Positions 1 to 8,699 of a stretch of DNA of 29,525 bases are shown in pieces. The notes beneath the pieces are model-generated. The model had not been told where the DNA came from, did not search any database, and worked only from the letters and a program-made list of their open reading frames with translations. Position numbers and translations under genes: made by a program. Source of the DNA: Dehalococcoidia bacterium UBA3254 (GTDB lineage: Bacteria > Chloroflexota > Dehalococcoidia > Dehalococcoidales > UBA3254); contig DEUU01000077.1 of assembly GCA_002362735.1 (NCBI GenBank), forward strand, positions 1-29,525, given 5' to 3'. How positions within the stretch are numbered: the stretch's first letter is position 1; each line of letters begins with the position of its first letter.

Positions 1-2
1 CT

Positions 3-3000
3 GCGTTCGCCCAGGCTACCGTTCCTGCTGCGCCGTCGGGGCTATATTGTGTCCCGACCAGCGGCCAGGTAGGCGTTTTCTGGACAGACAATGCAACCGA
101 TGAGGATCATTTTTCCATTGAGCGAGCGCCCGATATCGGCGGCCTTGGTGCGGGAACCTATGCTGAAGTGGGGACCGCTCCTGCAACTACAGGTACCGGC
201 ACGGAAGTGACTTTTACGGATACTTCGGTTAGTCCGCAGACGGCCTACTGGTATCGGGTAGCGGCGATTAATGCAGCCGGTACTTCGTTTTATTCCAACG
301 AGACCCGGGTCCTTACCGATATTGCCGCTCCCGGAGTTACTCTGGTGCAGCCGGCTGGTCAGCTAACCAGCGGCGCCTTGAACCCGATTTCGGTTAATGC
401 CTCAGTTTCGGGCACTACCGTTTCCTCGGTAGAATACCAGTTTGTGGCCGATAATGCGCCTGGAGTTTTTGATGCCAGGGACATTTATGCCACGCCAATG
501 GACCTCAGTGCGTTATTGACGCTAGGTCCGCGTTCCCCCAGTCCGGCGAATAATACCACTGCCTTGCCGGCCAATTTACCGGCTGGCTGTATCGCTGAGT
601 TTGAAATAAGAGGTACGGTATCGGCCGCCAATACGACCAATGGCATCTGGACAATCGGAGCTCCTGTCGGTACGAATATTGGAACACCGCCTGCGGCTAA
701 CGCTGTCCCGCCCTTCGTGGTTTACGAAAGTGTGGCAGGTGCGGGAAGTACCAAATTCGTCGGCTCTCGGCACCCCGTTGTCGGCGATGCCGTTAAAATC
801 ACCGCCTATCGAACGGTAGCCGCCGGTCCCCTGGTCGCTAAGACCATCAGCTTCATTGCACCTGCCCAGCCCGCGGGAGCGCCGGCCTTGACGTTGAGTT
901 TCCTGTATAATGGAGCCGTAACTGCAATGGATGCTCCTAAAACTGCGCCGGGATATCTTGTCAGCGGTGAAGTCTGGACGGTCGGCAGCGGGAAATTCCG
1001 TGTCGATGCTACCTACTTCCCGGCCTACATTGACGCTAATGTCCGTATAGGAACGAACGTCACGGTACGGTTCGGTACGAAGCCGGTCGTGGCTAATCTG
1101 GCCCGTCAGATATTTAACCCGAATATACCGGCTATTCTGAACACTACCGTGCTCGACCCCGTTTTTGACACTACTCCTGTGGCTTACAAGGTGGGAGGAA
1201 CGAATCAATTCAATGTTCCCGATGGCACCTGGGTATACATCATCGTCGACGGCGTGGTGAGCGCCTACGATAACATTCTCGGGGCCTGGACCATCGGGTC
1301 CGAGCAAGTGCGCTGCTATCAGTCTAATGCCTCAATTATCTCACCCGCTACGGTGGGGGATGAGGACCTTTTCTATTGCGTGCGTACCATGACTCCCGGC
1401 CCACTTGTGATAGAGTCTACCTACATGATACTGCCGGGCCCTCTGATTCAGCCTTATAAAGGTACCGCCGTTGAAGTACACCTCATGTTTAACGGCAATA
1501 TCACCAGTATGGGGCCCAATACCTGGACAGTGGCCGGTCCTTCCGGAGACCCGGTGACTTTTGTGGTGGATGACCCGGAGGGCAAAGCCCGAATTGACCC
1601 CCTGCCTTTCACTTCGTTTAGCGTCGGGATGCCGGTTACCGTAGAATTCGACCATGTTGGAGAAACGCTCCCTGATGACGCCAACTGGGCTCCTCTCACT
1701 CACAATACAGGAAACACCTGGAGCGGAAAATTGGACCTGAGAGGTGCAGCCGTACCCGCCAATCAGAACGGTACTCTCTACGTGCGGGCTACCGATGCAA
1801 CCAAGCAATCCAGCACAACTGGCTATGCGACGAGCCTGGCCTTGATGCCGACTGCAGCACCAGCCGCTCCGACCCTGGCGGCTCCTGTCCAGAGTGGTTC
1901 GGCGGCGGTGACCTTAAGCTGGACTCCTTCAGCAACCGGTGATATCGCCACCAGTTTTGTCATTCAACGAGCTACGGGTAACGGTGGTTTTAGCCAGTTA
2001 GCCACCGATAACGCGTCTCCTTACGTTGACAGCACCGTAACTGCGGGTAATACCTACCGGTACCGCGTAGCCGGAGTCAACATTTTAGGAACGGGCGCAT
2101 TTTCTACCGAACAGTCTATCGCGGTGCTGGCTACGGCGCCCCCTCCAACTAACCTTAACGCGGCTATAATTAGTGGTACTCAGGTTGAGCTAACCTGGAC
2201 GGATAATGCCACGAATGAGACTGAATATAGAGTGGAACGTTCAACGGATAAATACGCTACGGTAACCGATCTTACGCCCACTCCGCTCGTGGCAAATACA
2301 ACTTCCTTTACGGATAACACGGTCACTGCCGCCACAACCACGGTGTATCAATATCGCGTCACAGTAGTCAGTCCTTCCGGAAACTCATCGGCTACGGTTG
2401 CGACGATGTTAACCTCTCCGGCGGCTCCTACTAACATTTCGGTGGCCGTGACGGGCAGCATTACGGTGAGTTGGACGGATAATTCCACTAATGAAACTGG
2501 ATTCCAAATCCTGCGCGCCGAACCACCTGGGGGATTTGCCCAGGTTAACCTCCCCGGAAATCCGACAGCTCCGAATGTAACATCATTCGTAGATACCAGT
2601 GTAATCCAAAACGTTAGCTATTCCTACCAGGTAATGGCGCTGGGCGGTGGGGTACCGAATTCGGCGCCGGTGACGTCTCCGGAGATTCTCAATAACATAC
2701 CCGTCGATCCGGCTGCTCTGACGGCCGCTGCTGTAGCTTACAATCAGGTCAATCTTGCCTGGGCAGATCATTCAAACAACGAAACCGGTTTTCGGATAGA
2801 GCGATCTATAGCCAGCGGAGCTTTTACTCCTTTAACTGTAACGGGTATTAATGCTACTTCGTATTCCGACAGTTCCGCTTCTGCCAGTACTACCTATAGA
2901 TATCAAGTATTCGCGGTGAACGGCATGGGGGATTCGGCGCTGCCCGCCGGACCGGCTACTGCAACAACGCCTGCCCGACCTGTTAGCGGCGGCAGCAGTG

Positions 3001-3767
3001 GTAGCGCCCCTGCCCCTGTCGACTACAGCGTAACTCTGAGCGGATTATCAACAACCCAGACACTTCGTCTGGACGGATTCGGACGTACGCAAAGTGTGGC
3101 GCAACTCGATAGCACTGCCAAAGATTGTAGATTGATGATTCCGGTCGGGACGTTGTTGCAGACTTCCAGCGGATCAACGCTCACTCAATTGACCAATGCC
3201 CGTATGACCGCTCCTCCGCCGGCGCCGGATGGCAAATTGATTGTCAGCGCAGTACAAACGTTCGGTCCTAACGGGGCTAAATTCAGCCCGGCGATTACTT
3301 TGACCATGAATTATGACCTGGTGTCCTTACCCAAAGGGGTTGCTGAAGCCGGAATGCAAATAGCATCCTGGGACGGTACGGCCTGGCAGATGATGGCGAG
3401 TACAGTAAACAATGTTGCACATAATGTCAGCGCCGGGATCAGCCATTTTAGCAGCTTTGCTATATTGGTTGATATACCTGTTCCGCCAGCAACGCCAACG
3501 CCTACACCTACACCTACAATTGCTCCGCCGACTACTCCTGCACCTACGGCAACACCTACTTTGACGCCAACACCTACGCAAACTGCGCCGACAACCGTAC
3601 CGCCTACGGCGGCGGCTCCAACCACGACTACGCCGGCGTCACCCAGCCCGACCACACCTCAGCCGGCTCCGTCTTCGACCAATTGGGGTATGATTTTCGG
3701 AATAATCGTGGGTGCATTGGTAATCATCGTGATTATCGTCCTCGTTGTCAGAAGCAGAAGGTCATAG
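3..3767 (+). CDS. Secreted fibronectin type III surface protein, C-terminal membrane anchor (5' partial)
   Basis: The reading frame is open to the left edge, so the start lies outside the window. The first visible residues, AFAQA, look like the end of a signal peptide with its cleavage site. An FN3 domain follows at once (about 15-300). Four more lie at about 1855-2985, with the recurring W-T-D-N/H-x-x-N-E-T signature and Y-R-Y-x-V strands. Between them is about 1.5 kb of beta-rich sequence I cannot name. After the FN3 array come a module at about 3024-3477, a Pro/Thr-rich linker at about 3478-3680, and a single hydrophobic helix ending in a basic RSRRS tail. This is a large adhesin-like or scaffold protein held in the membrane by its C terminus. 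The module before the linker is shared with the surface protein at 17479-18582. Substrate or partner is unknown. Confidence 0.85.
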   Translation, partial: AFAQATVPAAPSGLYCVPTSGQVGVFWTDNATDEDHFSIERAPDIGGLGAGTYAEVGTAPATTGTGTEVTFTDTSVSPQTAYWYRVAAINAAGTSFYSNETRVLTDIAAPGVTLVQPAGQLTSGALNPISVNASVSGTTVSSVEYQFVADNAPGVFDARDIYATPMDLSALLTLGPRSPSPANNTTALPANLPAGCIAEFEIRGTVSAANTTNGIWTIGAPVGTNIGTPPAANAVPPFVVYESVAGAGSTKFVGSRHPVVGDAVKITAYRTVAAGPLVAKTISFIAPAQPAGAPALTLSFLYNGAVTAMDAPKTAPGYLVSGEVWTVGSGKFRVDATYFPAYIDANVRIGTNVTVRFGTKPVVANLARQIFNPNIPAILNTTVLDPVFDTTPVAYKVGGTNQFNVPDGTWVYIIVDGVVSAYDNILGAWTIGSEQVRCYQSNASIISPATVGDEDLFYCVRTMTPGPLVIESTYMILPGPLIQPYKGTAVEVHLMFNGNITSMGPNTWTVAGPSGDPVTFVVDDPEGKARIDPLPFTSFSVGMPVTVEFDHVGETLPDDANWAPLTHNTGNTWSGKLDLRGAAVPANQNGTLYVRATDATKQSSTTGYATSLALMPTAAPAAPTLAAPVQSGSAAVTLSWTPSATGDIATSFVIQRATGNGGFSQLATDNASPYVDSTVTAGNTYRYRVAGVNILGTGAFSTEQSIAVLATAPPPTNLNAAIISGTQVELTWTDNATNETEYRVERSTDKYATVTDLTPTPLVANTTSFTDNTVTAATTTVYQYRVTVVSPSGNSSATVATMLTSPAAPTNISVAVTGSITVSWTDNSTNETGFQILRAEPPGGFAQVNLPGNPTAPNVTSFVDTSVIQNVSYSYQVMALGGGVPNSAPVTSPEILNNIPVDPAALTAAAVAYNQVNLAWADHSNNETGFRIERSIASGAFTPLTVTGINATSYSDSSASASTTYRYQVFAVNGMGDSALPAGPATATTPARPVSGGSSGSAPAPVDYSVTLSGLSTTQTLRLDGFGRTQSVAQLDSTAKDCRLMIPVGTLLQTSSGSTLTQLTNARMTAPPPAPDGKLIVSAVQTFGPNGAKFSPAITLTMNYDLVSLPKGVAEAGMQIASWDGTAWQMMASTVNNVAHNVSAGISHFSSFAILVDIPVPPATPTPTPTPTIAPPTTPAPTATPTLTPTPTQTAPTTVPPTAAAPTTTTPASPSPTTPQPAPSSTNWGMIFGIIVGALVIIVIIVLVVRSRRS

Positions 3768-3794
3768 CTTCAAGCTTTCTGAAAATAGGACGAT

Positions 3795-3826
3795 GGGCAG
3801 GGGAGACGTCATGGTCTCCCCTGCCC
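3795..3826 (+). terminator. Hairpin after the FN3 protein gene
   Basis: A perfect 13-bp inverted repeat, GC-rich (GGGCAGGGGAGAC and its complement), encloses a 6-nt loop 28 bp after the stop codon. No T-run follows on the plus strand. It may be a non-canonical terminator or an mRNA 3'-end stabilising hairpin. Confidence 0.6.
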
Positions 3827-3858
3827 AAATCGAAAAGTAAATTCGGAGTACGAATGCC

Positions 3859-5031
3859 ATGAAATTATCGGTAATTGGTTTGGGACAAGCGGGATGCAAT
3901 ATCGCCGATGCGTTTTACGCGGTTAACGATTACGCCAGTTCACTTTTTGGCCGGAGGTTGGAAATCTTAAATGATGCCTTTGCGATTAATACCGATCAGG
4001 CCGACCTGGCCGGGTTCAAGCATATTCCTAGGGACAAGGGTCACCGGATCCTGATTGGCAGTATGTCCTCATTCGGACACGGCGTAGGAAAAATGAATAC
4101 CGTTGCTGCTGAACTTCTTCGTTCTAGCAATCTTGCCGTAACAGATACGATTCTGCGTTCGTCTAAATTCCACGAAAGTGACGCCATTATGGTAATCGCT
4201 AGCGGTGGTGGGGGGACCGGCTCAGGAATGATCGGGTGGACTATCAAAACTTTGAAAGAACGAGTCAGTATGCCGGTTTATGCTATCATCGCCTTACCGT
4301 TCGCTTTTGAAATGAAGGGGGATACCTCTTACGCAGTGATGAATAGTGCAACATGTATAAACACGGTTAGAAAATACGCGGACGCCATATTCCTGGTTGA
4401 TAATGAACGATTCAGAACCTCCAGCAGCAACCTCACGAAAACATTTGCCGAAATGAACAGACAGATTGCCGAAAGTTTTTATGATCTCTCCTGTGCCGGA
4501 GAAGAGCGAAGTGGAAAGTATATCGGAACCAAGGTAATAGATGCCGGAGATATAAGACAATCTCTGGATGGCTTTACCAATATCGGTAAAGGAGAGGTGA
4601 ATCTCCCCGCTTTCAGAGTGTTTAAGGAAGGATATCAAGAAAACAGCCAGGAACAGAATTCGGTATATGGCGCCCTCGGTCTAGCAGAGGCAAATTCAAG
4701 TCTGGGGATCCGATTGGAAGATGCGAGAAGAATACTGGTGCTGGTGAGTGCTCCCAGGGATGCCATAACGGTAAGCTCAATGGAAGCTATATCCAATTTT
4801 CTACAGGCTAAATCTCCTTCCAGTGTGATTCGCATCGGAGATTATCCCCGCAGGACAAATGAAGTAGCAGTCAGCCTGGTAGCTTCCGGATTGATCTCTG
4901 TCCCGGGACTGGAATTATTATTATTAAAAGCAGAAGAACTATTTAAGAAGAAGGAAGAAATTAACCGGGATACCCTCGCCAGGCTGGAAAAATTACATGC
5001 CTATAGTGCCAACTTACCTACCCTGGATTGA
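3859..5031 (+). CDS. Tubulin/FtsZ-superfamily GTPase, CetZ-like
   Basis: The 390-aa protein has a tubulin-superfamily GTPase fold. It opens with a GLGQAGCN loop (residues 7-14) and carries the tubulin signature as GGGGTGSG (116-123). INTDQADL near 43-50 and VDNERF near 180-185 match nucleotide-binding positions. IDAGDIRQSLD (227-237) resembles the catalytic T7 loop, with acidic residues at 228 and 231. It is not canonical FtsZ: the signature differs from GGGTGTG and there is no FtsZ C-terminal tail peptide. CetZ/TubZ-type filaments control cell shape or plasmid and phage positioning; nothing here suggests a plasmid or phage. It sits alone between two hairpins, downstream of a giant surface protein. 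ATG 3859 is chosen, with a weak GGAG about 11 bp upstream; an ATG at 3854 is out of frame. The superfamily call is sure, the subfamily less so. Confidence 0.85.
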   Translation: MKLSVIGLGQAGCNIADAFYAVNDYASSLFGRRLEILNDAFAINTDQADLAGFKHIPRDKGHRILIGSMSSFGHGVGKMNTVAAELLRSSNLAVTDTILRSSKFHESDAIMVIASGGGGTGSGMIGWTIKTLKERVSMPVYAIIALPFAFEMKGDTSYAVMNSATCINTVRKYADAIFLVDNERFRTSSSNLTKTFAEMNRQIAESFYDLSCAGEERSGKYIGTKVIDAGDIRQSLDGFTNIGKGEVNLPAFRVFKEGYQENSQEQNSVYGALGLAEANSSLGIRLEDARRILVLVSAPRDAITVSSMEAISNFLQAKSPSSVIRIGDYPRRTNEVAVSLVASGLISVPGLELLLLKAEELFKKKEEINRDTLARLEKLHAYSANLPTLD

Positions 5032-5045
5032 CATAAGTAATAAAA

Positions 5046-5093
5046 CATAAATTACACACGGATCCATATCGAAAAATCCGTGTGTAATTTATG
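5046..5093 (+). terminator. Terminator after the tubulin-like gene
   Basis: A perfect 18-bp inverted repeat (5046-5063 with 5076-5093) with a 12-nt loop lies 14 bp after the stop. A run of six T follows about 10 nt past the stem. Confidence 0.75.
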
Positions 5094-5108
5094 TTATCCG
5101 CGTTTTTT

Positions 5109-5344
5109 CTGCCGAATGCAATTCCCGTTGCTGAAAGACCTAACTCTTTTATAAAAACATTAACTTGTTAGTGCTTCCCTTAGGTCATAATTACGTAGCT
5201 TTTTAATCTATACCGCGTACAAAATCCGATATTTCCGGAAGAAACTTATTGCATAATTTTTATTAGGGGGTACAACCTACGGAAATATTTCAGGCAGATT
5301 TTACTTTTATTTTACCGTAGATATACTCACTCGCTAATTTTAAC
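5109..5344 (+). other. AT-rich intergenic region upstream of the copper lipoprotein gene
   Basis: No ORF or RNA gene is visible. It must hold the promoter of the lipoprotein gene. TTGCAT-N16-TACAAC (about 5249-5276) is a possible weak sigma-70 promoter but is not convincing. The ribosome binding site AAAAGGAG at 5345-5352 is strong. Confidence 0.35.
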
Positions 5345-5359
5345 AAAAGGAGTATAAAA

Positions 5360-6628
5360 ATGAATAAAATAATCTTCTCTTCAAAGTGGTTAGTATTGAT
5401 TACTTTAGCACTGTTAATTACGTTACTGGCGGCGTGTTCTTCGACTCCTTCAACAACCACGGCGCCACCTACGACCTCTTCATCTCCAACCATTACCACT
5501 CCGGCACCTACGACTTCTTCACCATCACCAACGGCTACACCCACTGCTTCTCCTGCGGGGATTTCTCCTACCATTCAGATTACGGCTCCCGGTTCCGGCA
5601 ACCAGTTTGGGATTGGGAACGTTAAGGTTACGGTGCAGGTAAGCAATTTTAAACTGGCTGACAGGTTGGGCCAACCGAATTTACTAGGAGAAGGGCATAT
5701 TCATTATTTCATGGATGTTAACGCTCCTACTACGGCAGGCCAACCGGCCGTAACGGCCGCCGGTACCTATGCTGCTACGGTTTCAACATCTTATACCTGG
5801 TCGAACGTGGGTGGCGGCAGTCACACTTTCTCCGTTGAACTGGTTAATAATGACCATACACCTCTTGTGCCGCCTGTGGTCCAGAGTGTTACTTTGCTGG
5901 TGATACCGGAAATTGGCCCCCCCGGAATGGTAATTCTTTCACCCAGAGATGGTGCCATCCTTTCGGCCGGTGATATCACCGTAACGGCACAGGTAGCAAA
6001 CTTTAATCTGGTAGACAAGCTGGGTCAACCCAATACTCCGCGAGAAGGGCATTTACATTACTTTCTGGATGTAACCGCTCCAACCGCTCCCGGTAAGCCG
6101 GCGGTTACCACTCCAGGAACCTATGCCGCGACCGCTTCGGATTCTTACACCTGGAAAAATGTTTCTCCTGGTATGCATACCCTTTCCGTGGAACTGATCA
6201 ATAATGACCACACACCCTTGGAACTGCCGGTAGTAGCCACTGTCATGATAAATGTCGCTGGTTCGACTCCGTCTTCAACGCCGTCGCCAACATCGACTGC
6301 CATTCCTTCACCAACTTCAAACGGGCAGACGGTGACAATTAATTTGACGGCTCAGAACATAACTTTCGATAAAAATACCATCACTGTTCCCGCTGGAGCC
6401 AGCGTAATAGTTAACTTCAATAACAAAGACAGCGGTATTCCTCATAACTTTTCCGTTTATCAAAATTTATCCGGCGGCCAGACAAAACCTGTTTTTGTTG
6501 GCAACGTTATTACAGGTCCGGCTACCACTACTTATTCTTTTACTGCTCCGGCTGCCGGTAATACTTACTTTTTTGATTGCGATATTCATCCTCAGATTAT
6601 GACCGGTGCTTTTATCGTTACTCCTTAA
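5360..6628 (+). CDS. Lipoprotein with two His-containing repeats and a C-terminal cupredoxin domain
   Basis: The N terminus is a lipoprotein signal with lipobox LLAAC, lipidated at Cys26, followed by a Ser/Thr/Pro-rich tether (about 27-72). Two homologous domains of about 100 residues follow, each with GHIHYF or GHLHYF and a later NNDHTPL; they resemble DUF4399, a name offered as inference. After a second Ser/Pro/Thr linker comes a cupredoxin domain with a complete type 1 copper site: His362 (PHNF), then Cys407-x2-His410-x3-Met414. The protein is probably anchored on the outer face of the membrane and binds one copper for electron transfer or copper handling. The repeats carry their own His pairs and may bind metal. 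It is a single-gene unit: strong AAAAGGAG ribosome site 7 bp before ATG, strong hairpin after the stop. Confidence 0.85.
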   Translation: MNKIIFSSKWLVLITLALLITLLAACSSTPSTTTAPPTTSSSPTITTPAPTTSSPSPTATPTASPAGISPTIQITAPGSGNQFGIGNVKVTVQVSNFKLADRLGQPNLLGEGHIHYFMDVNAPTTAGQPAVTAAGTYAATVSTSYTWSNVGGGSHTFSVELVNNDHTPLVPPVVQSVTLLVIPEIGPPGMVILSPRDGAILSAGDITVTAQVANFNLVDKLGQPNTPREGHLHYFLDVTAPTAPGKPAVTTPGTYAATASDSYTWKNVSPGMHTLSVELINNDHTPLELPVVATVMINVAGSTPSSTPSPTSTAIPSPTSNGQTVTINLTAQNITFDKNTITVPAGASVIVNFNNKDSGIPHNFSVYQNLSGGQTKPVFVGNVITGPATTTYSFTAPAAGNTYFFDCDIHPQIMTGAFIVTP

Positions 6629-6641
6629 AATCTAAAGGTAC

Positions 6642-6687
6642 GAAGGTAATAAAAAGGAGGCTAGTTAGCCTCCTTTTTATTACCTTC
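6642..6687. terminator. Bidirectional terminator between convergent genes
   Basis: A perfect 21-bp inverted repeat (6642-6662 with 6667-6687) with a 4-nt loop. The core AAAAAGGAGGCT/AGCCTCCTTTTT gives a T-run on both strands. It separates the lipoprotein gene from the 3' end of the pil operon. Confidence 0.9.
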
Positions 6688-6700
6688 TATGCATGTGAAA

Positions 6701-7483
6701 TTAATAATAATATTTAATAGTGATGACAGCAGATACGCCCGTATTTGGGACTGCATTACCGTAATAAATAGTGATATCTCCAGGTAAAACAGGAATAATT
6801 AAGGATCCTCCGGCATCCAGCATGTAGAGATTATCATTATACGGGTATCCGGTAAAAGTGTCTTTTACTTTGAAAAATGAATTGATCGTAGACGGAGCGG
6901 CGGAAATTTGCAAGTAACCTGCGGAATTAATGGTCATTTCATGAATTACTTTTACCACTCCTGCCGGAACGTCTATGGTCTCCGCGAACATTTCGGTAGT
7001 TGATTTAGTGAGGCCGGTGCTTCCCTGATAAGTACTGATTTGTTTTTTAGCTTGATCAAGCTGATTCGTTAGATCAGTAACCTGCTTTTCTAAACTGGGT
7101 ACCATATCTGTCTTTGTTTGTAAATTTGCAATTTGATTATCTAAAGCGGTGATTTGATTACGGAGAGAAGAAATCTGGTCGTTCATTCCTGCAACTTTAA
7201 TATTGGCTGTTAATGCTTCTTCCTGAAGGGCTACTTTTTCAGTATCGGATTTAGATAATCTGTCTTCCAGCGATTTTATCTGAGAATCAGCCAGACGCAG
7301 CTGATTTTGTTGATCTTTAATCTGGGCATTTTGAGAGTCAATATAGCCGCTGTTTCCATAGGTGCTCCCACTTTTACCAATGCTAAAGCCTAAAAAAGTC
7401 AATCCTCCGATTACCAGGACAGCAATACTTACCAAAATCCAGGGGCTTATTCCTCCGGACTCATCGTTAAATTTTGTCCACAT
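6701..7483 (-). CDS. Membrane-anchored coiled-coil protein of unknown function, last gene of the pil operon
   Basis: I do not recognise a family. The 260-aa protein has a short cytoplasmic start, one transmembrane helix (about 14-34), then a long coiled coil rich in Gln, Leu, Lys and Asp (about 48-155). A compact beta-rich C-terminal domain follows (about 165-260) and ends in IKYYY. Topology suggests the coiled coil and C-terminal domain lie outside the membrane. It follows pilT by 114 bp on the same strand and has its own strong site, GAGGAGG, about 8 bp before ATG. Position suggests a pilus-associated envelope role, but that is only inference. The operon ends here at the shared terminator. 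Confidence 0.7.
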   Translation of the reverse strand: MWTKFNDESGGISPWILVSIAVLVIGGLTFLGFSIGKSGSTYGNSGYIDSQNAQIKDQQNQLRLADSQIKSLEDRLSKSDTEKVALQEEALTANIKVAGMNDQISSLRNQITALDNQIANLQTKTDMVPSLEKQVTDLTNQLDQAKKQISTYQGSTGLTKSTTEMFAETIDVPAGVVKVIHEMTINSAGYLQISAAPSTINSFFKVKDTFTGYPYNDNLYMLDAGGSLIIPVLPGDITIYYGNAVPNTGVSAVITIKYYY

Positions 7484-7597
7484 TACTTTCGCCTCCTCAC
7501 TACGAAGCCTCCAGACGCTTTCATAATTTGCTAAATCTACAAATGTTTGTTCTCATGTAAATCCGTTCGCGATATCCGCGACTTTTCTCCACAATAG

Positions 7598-8656
7598 TTA
7601 GTCCTGTTTTAGTCCATCCGGGTTTTGCGCATGACTTATGGCGTCTTCATATGAGATCAATCCCCTGCGATGTAAATCGATGAGAGATTGGTCCAGGGTT
7701 TGCATTCCAACATTCTGTCCACTATATATGAACGTAGACATCTGAAAAGTCTTACCTTCCCTGATCAGATTTCGAATAGCTGGCGTTGCGATCAGGACCT
7801 CGACAGCGGGAACAACGCCTTTTCCATTCGTCGCTGGAACCAGATCCTGATATAAAATCCCTGTCAGGACGGTAGAAAGCTGTAAGCGGATTTGAGAATG
7901 CTGGTTGGAGGGAAATGCATCTATAAAACGATCGATAGCCTCATATGCGCTGGGTGTATGAAGGGTGGTCATAACCAGATGTCCAGTCTCTGCGGCTGTG
8001 ATCGCAATTGCCATGGTTTCAAGATCCCGCATCTCTCCGATTAATATGACATCCGGGTCCTGGCGTAAAACATGTTTCAAACCGAAAGCAAATGACTGTG
8101 TATCTACATTTACCTCTCTTTGAGAGAAAGTAGACTTATCGTCCTTGAACAGATATTCAATGGGGTCTTCAATAGTAATAATATTTCTTTTTTGTTGCGT
8201 ATTAAGATAGTTCAACATGGCCGCCATGGTTGTGGATTTTCCACAACCCGTAGGTCCGGTGAGGACGATCATTCCATCTTTTTTCATCACCAGGTCACGG
8301 CAGACCGCAGGCAACCCGAGTTCATCCATCGTGGGAATTGTGGTTCGAATCAAGCGGAAGACCATGGCAATTGATCCGGTTTGAAAATAGGCGTTGACAC
8401 GAAAACGGGCGATACCTTTAGCATCATAGGCGAAATCGAGATCCTGACATTTGTAAAAAGTGTCTCGCTGTTCAGGAGATGTAATATCTTCCAGAAACTT
8501 TTTTGTGTCTTCAGCACTAAAGGCGGGCAATTCACTTATGGACATAAGTTCGCGGTGTATGCGAAATATCGGTGGCACTCCCGCTTTAATATGCACATCG
8601 GAAGCTTGCTTTTCTGATGCCTTACTTAATATTTCATCGATAGTTGTTGTAGCCAT
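7598..8656 (-). CDS. pilT: Type IV pilus retraction/twitching ATPase PilT
   Basis: The 352-aa length is typical of PilT. The N-terminal PAS-like domain is followed by a RecA-type ATPase with Walker A GPTGCGKST (134-142), an Asp box IEDPIEYLF, Walker B DVILIGEMRD and the His box TTLHTPSAYEAIDR. The C-terminal AIRNLIREGK helix is the PilT hallmark needed for retraction. The protein should form a cytoplasmic hexamer that depolymerises the pilus. The ribosome site AAAGGAAG precedes ATG by about 5 bp. The gene is 43 bp downstream of the pilM-pilN fusion and cotranscribed with it. Confidence 0.95.
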   Translation of the reverse strand: MATTTIDEILSKASEKQASDVHIKAGVPPIFRIHRELMSISELPAFSAEDTKKFLEDITSPEQRDTFYKCQDLDFAYDAKGIARFRVNAYFQTGSIAMVFRLIRTTIPTMDELGLPAVCRDLVMKKDGMIVLTGPTGCGKSTTMAAMLNYLNTQQKRNIITIEDPIEYLFKDDKSTFSQREVNVDTQSFAFGLKHVLRQDPDVILIGEMRDLETMAIAITAAETGHLVMTTLHTPSAYEAIDRFIDAFPSNQHSQIRLQLSTVLTGILYQDLVPATNGKGVVPAVEVLIATPAIRNLIREGKTFQMSTFIYSGQNVGMQTLDQSLIDLHRRGLISYEDAISHAQNPDGLKQD

Positions 8657-8699
8657 ATTCTTCCTTTCCTGATTGCATCAAAATTTGGTATTTGAGATC

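Noticed and set aside
576..1307. Minus-strand open frame of 243 codons inside the FN3 gene
   Set aside because: It lies wholly inside a clearly coding gene with FN3 domains, has low-complexity composition and no domain or ribosome binding site.
3311..3655. Minus-strand Val/Gly-rich frame
   Set aside because: It is the complement of the Pro/Thr linker codons; the repeat composition explains it.
3480..3680. CRISPR-like or variable tandem repeats in the Pro/Thr tract
   Set aside because: Repeats are short codon-level ACNCCN units without spacers, explained by the protein linker.
7578..7592. Short palindrome TCGCG-ATATC-CGCGA between pilT and the coiled-coil gene
   Set aside because: Only 5 bp stem without T-run; expected by chance.
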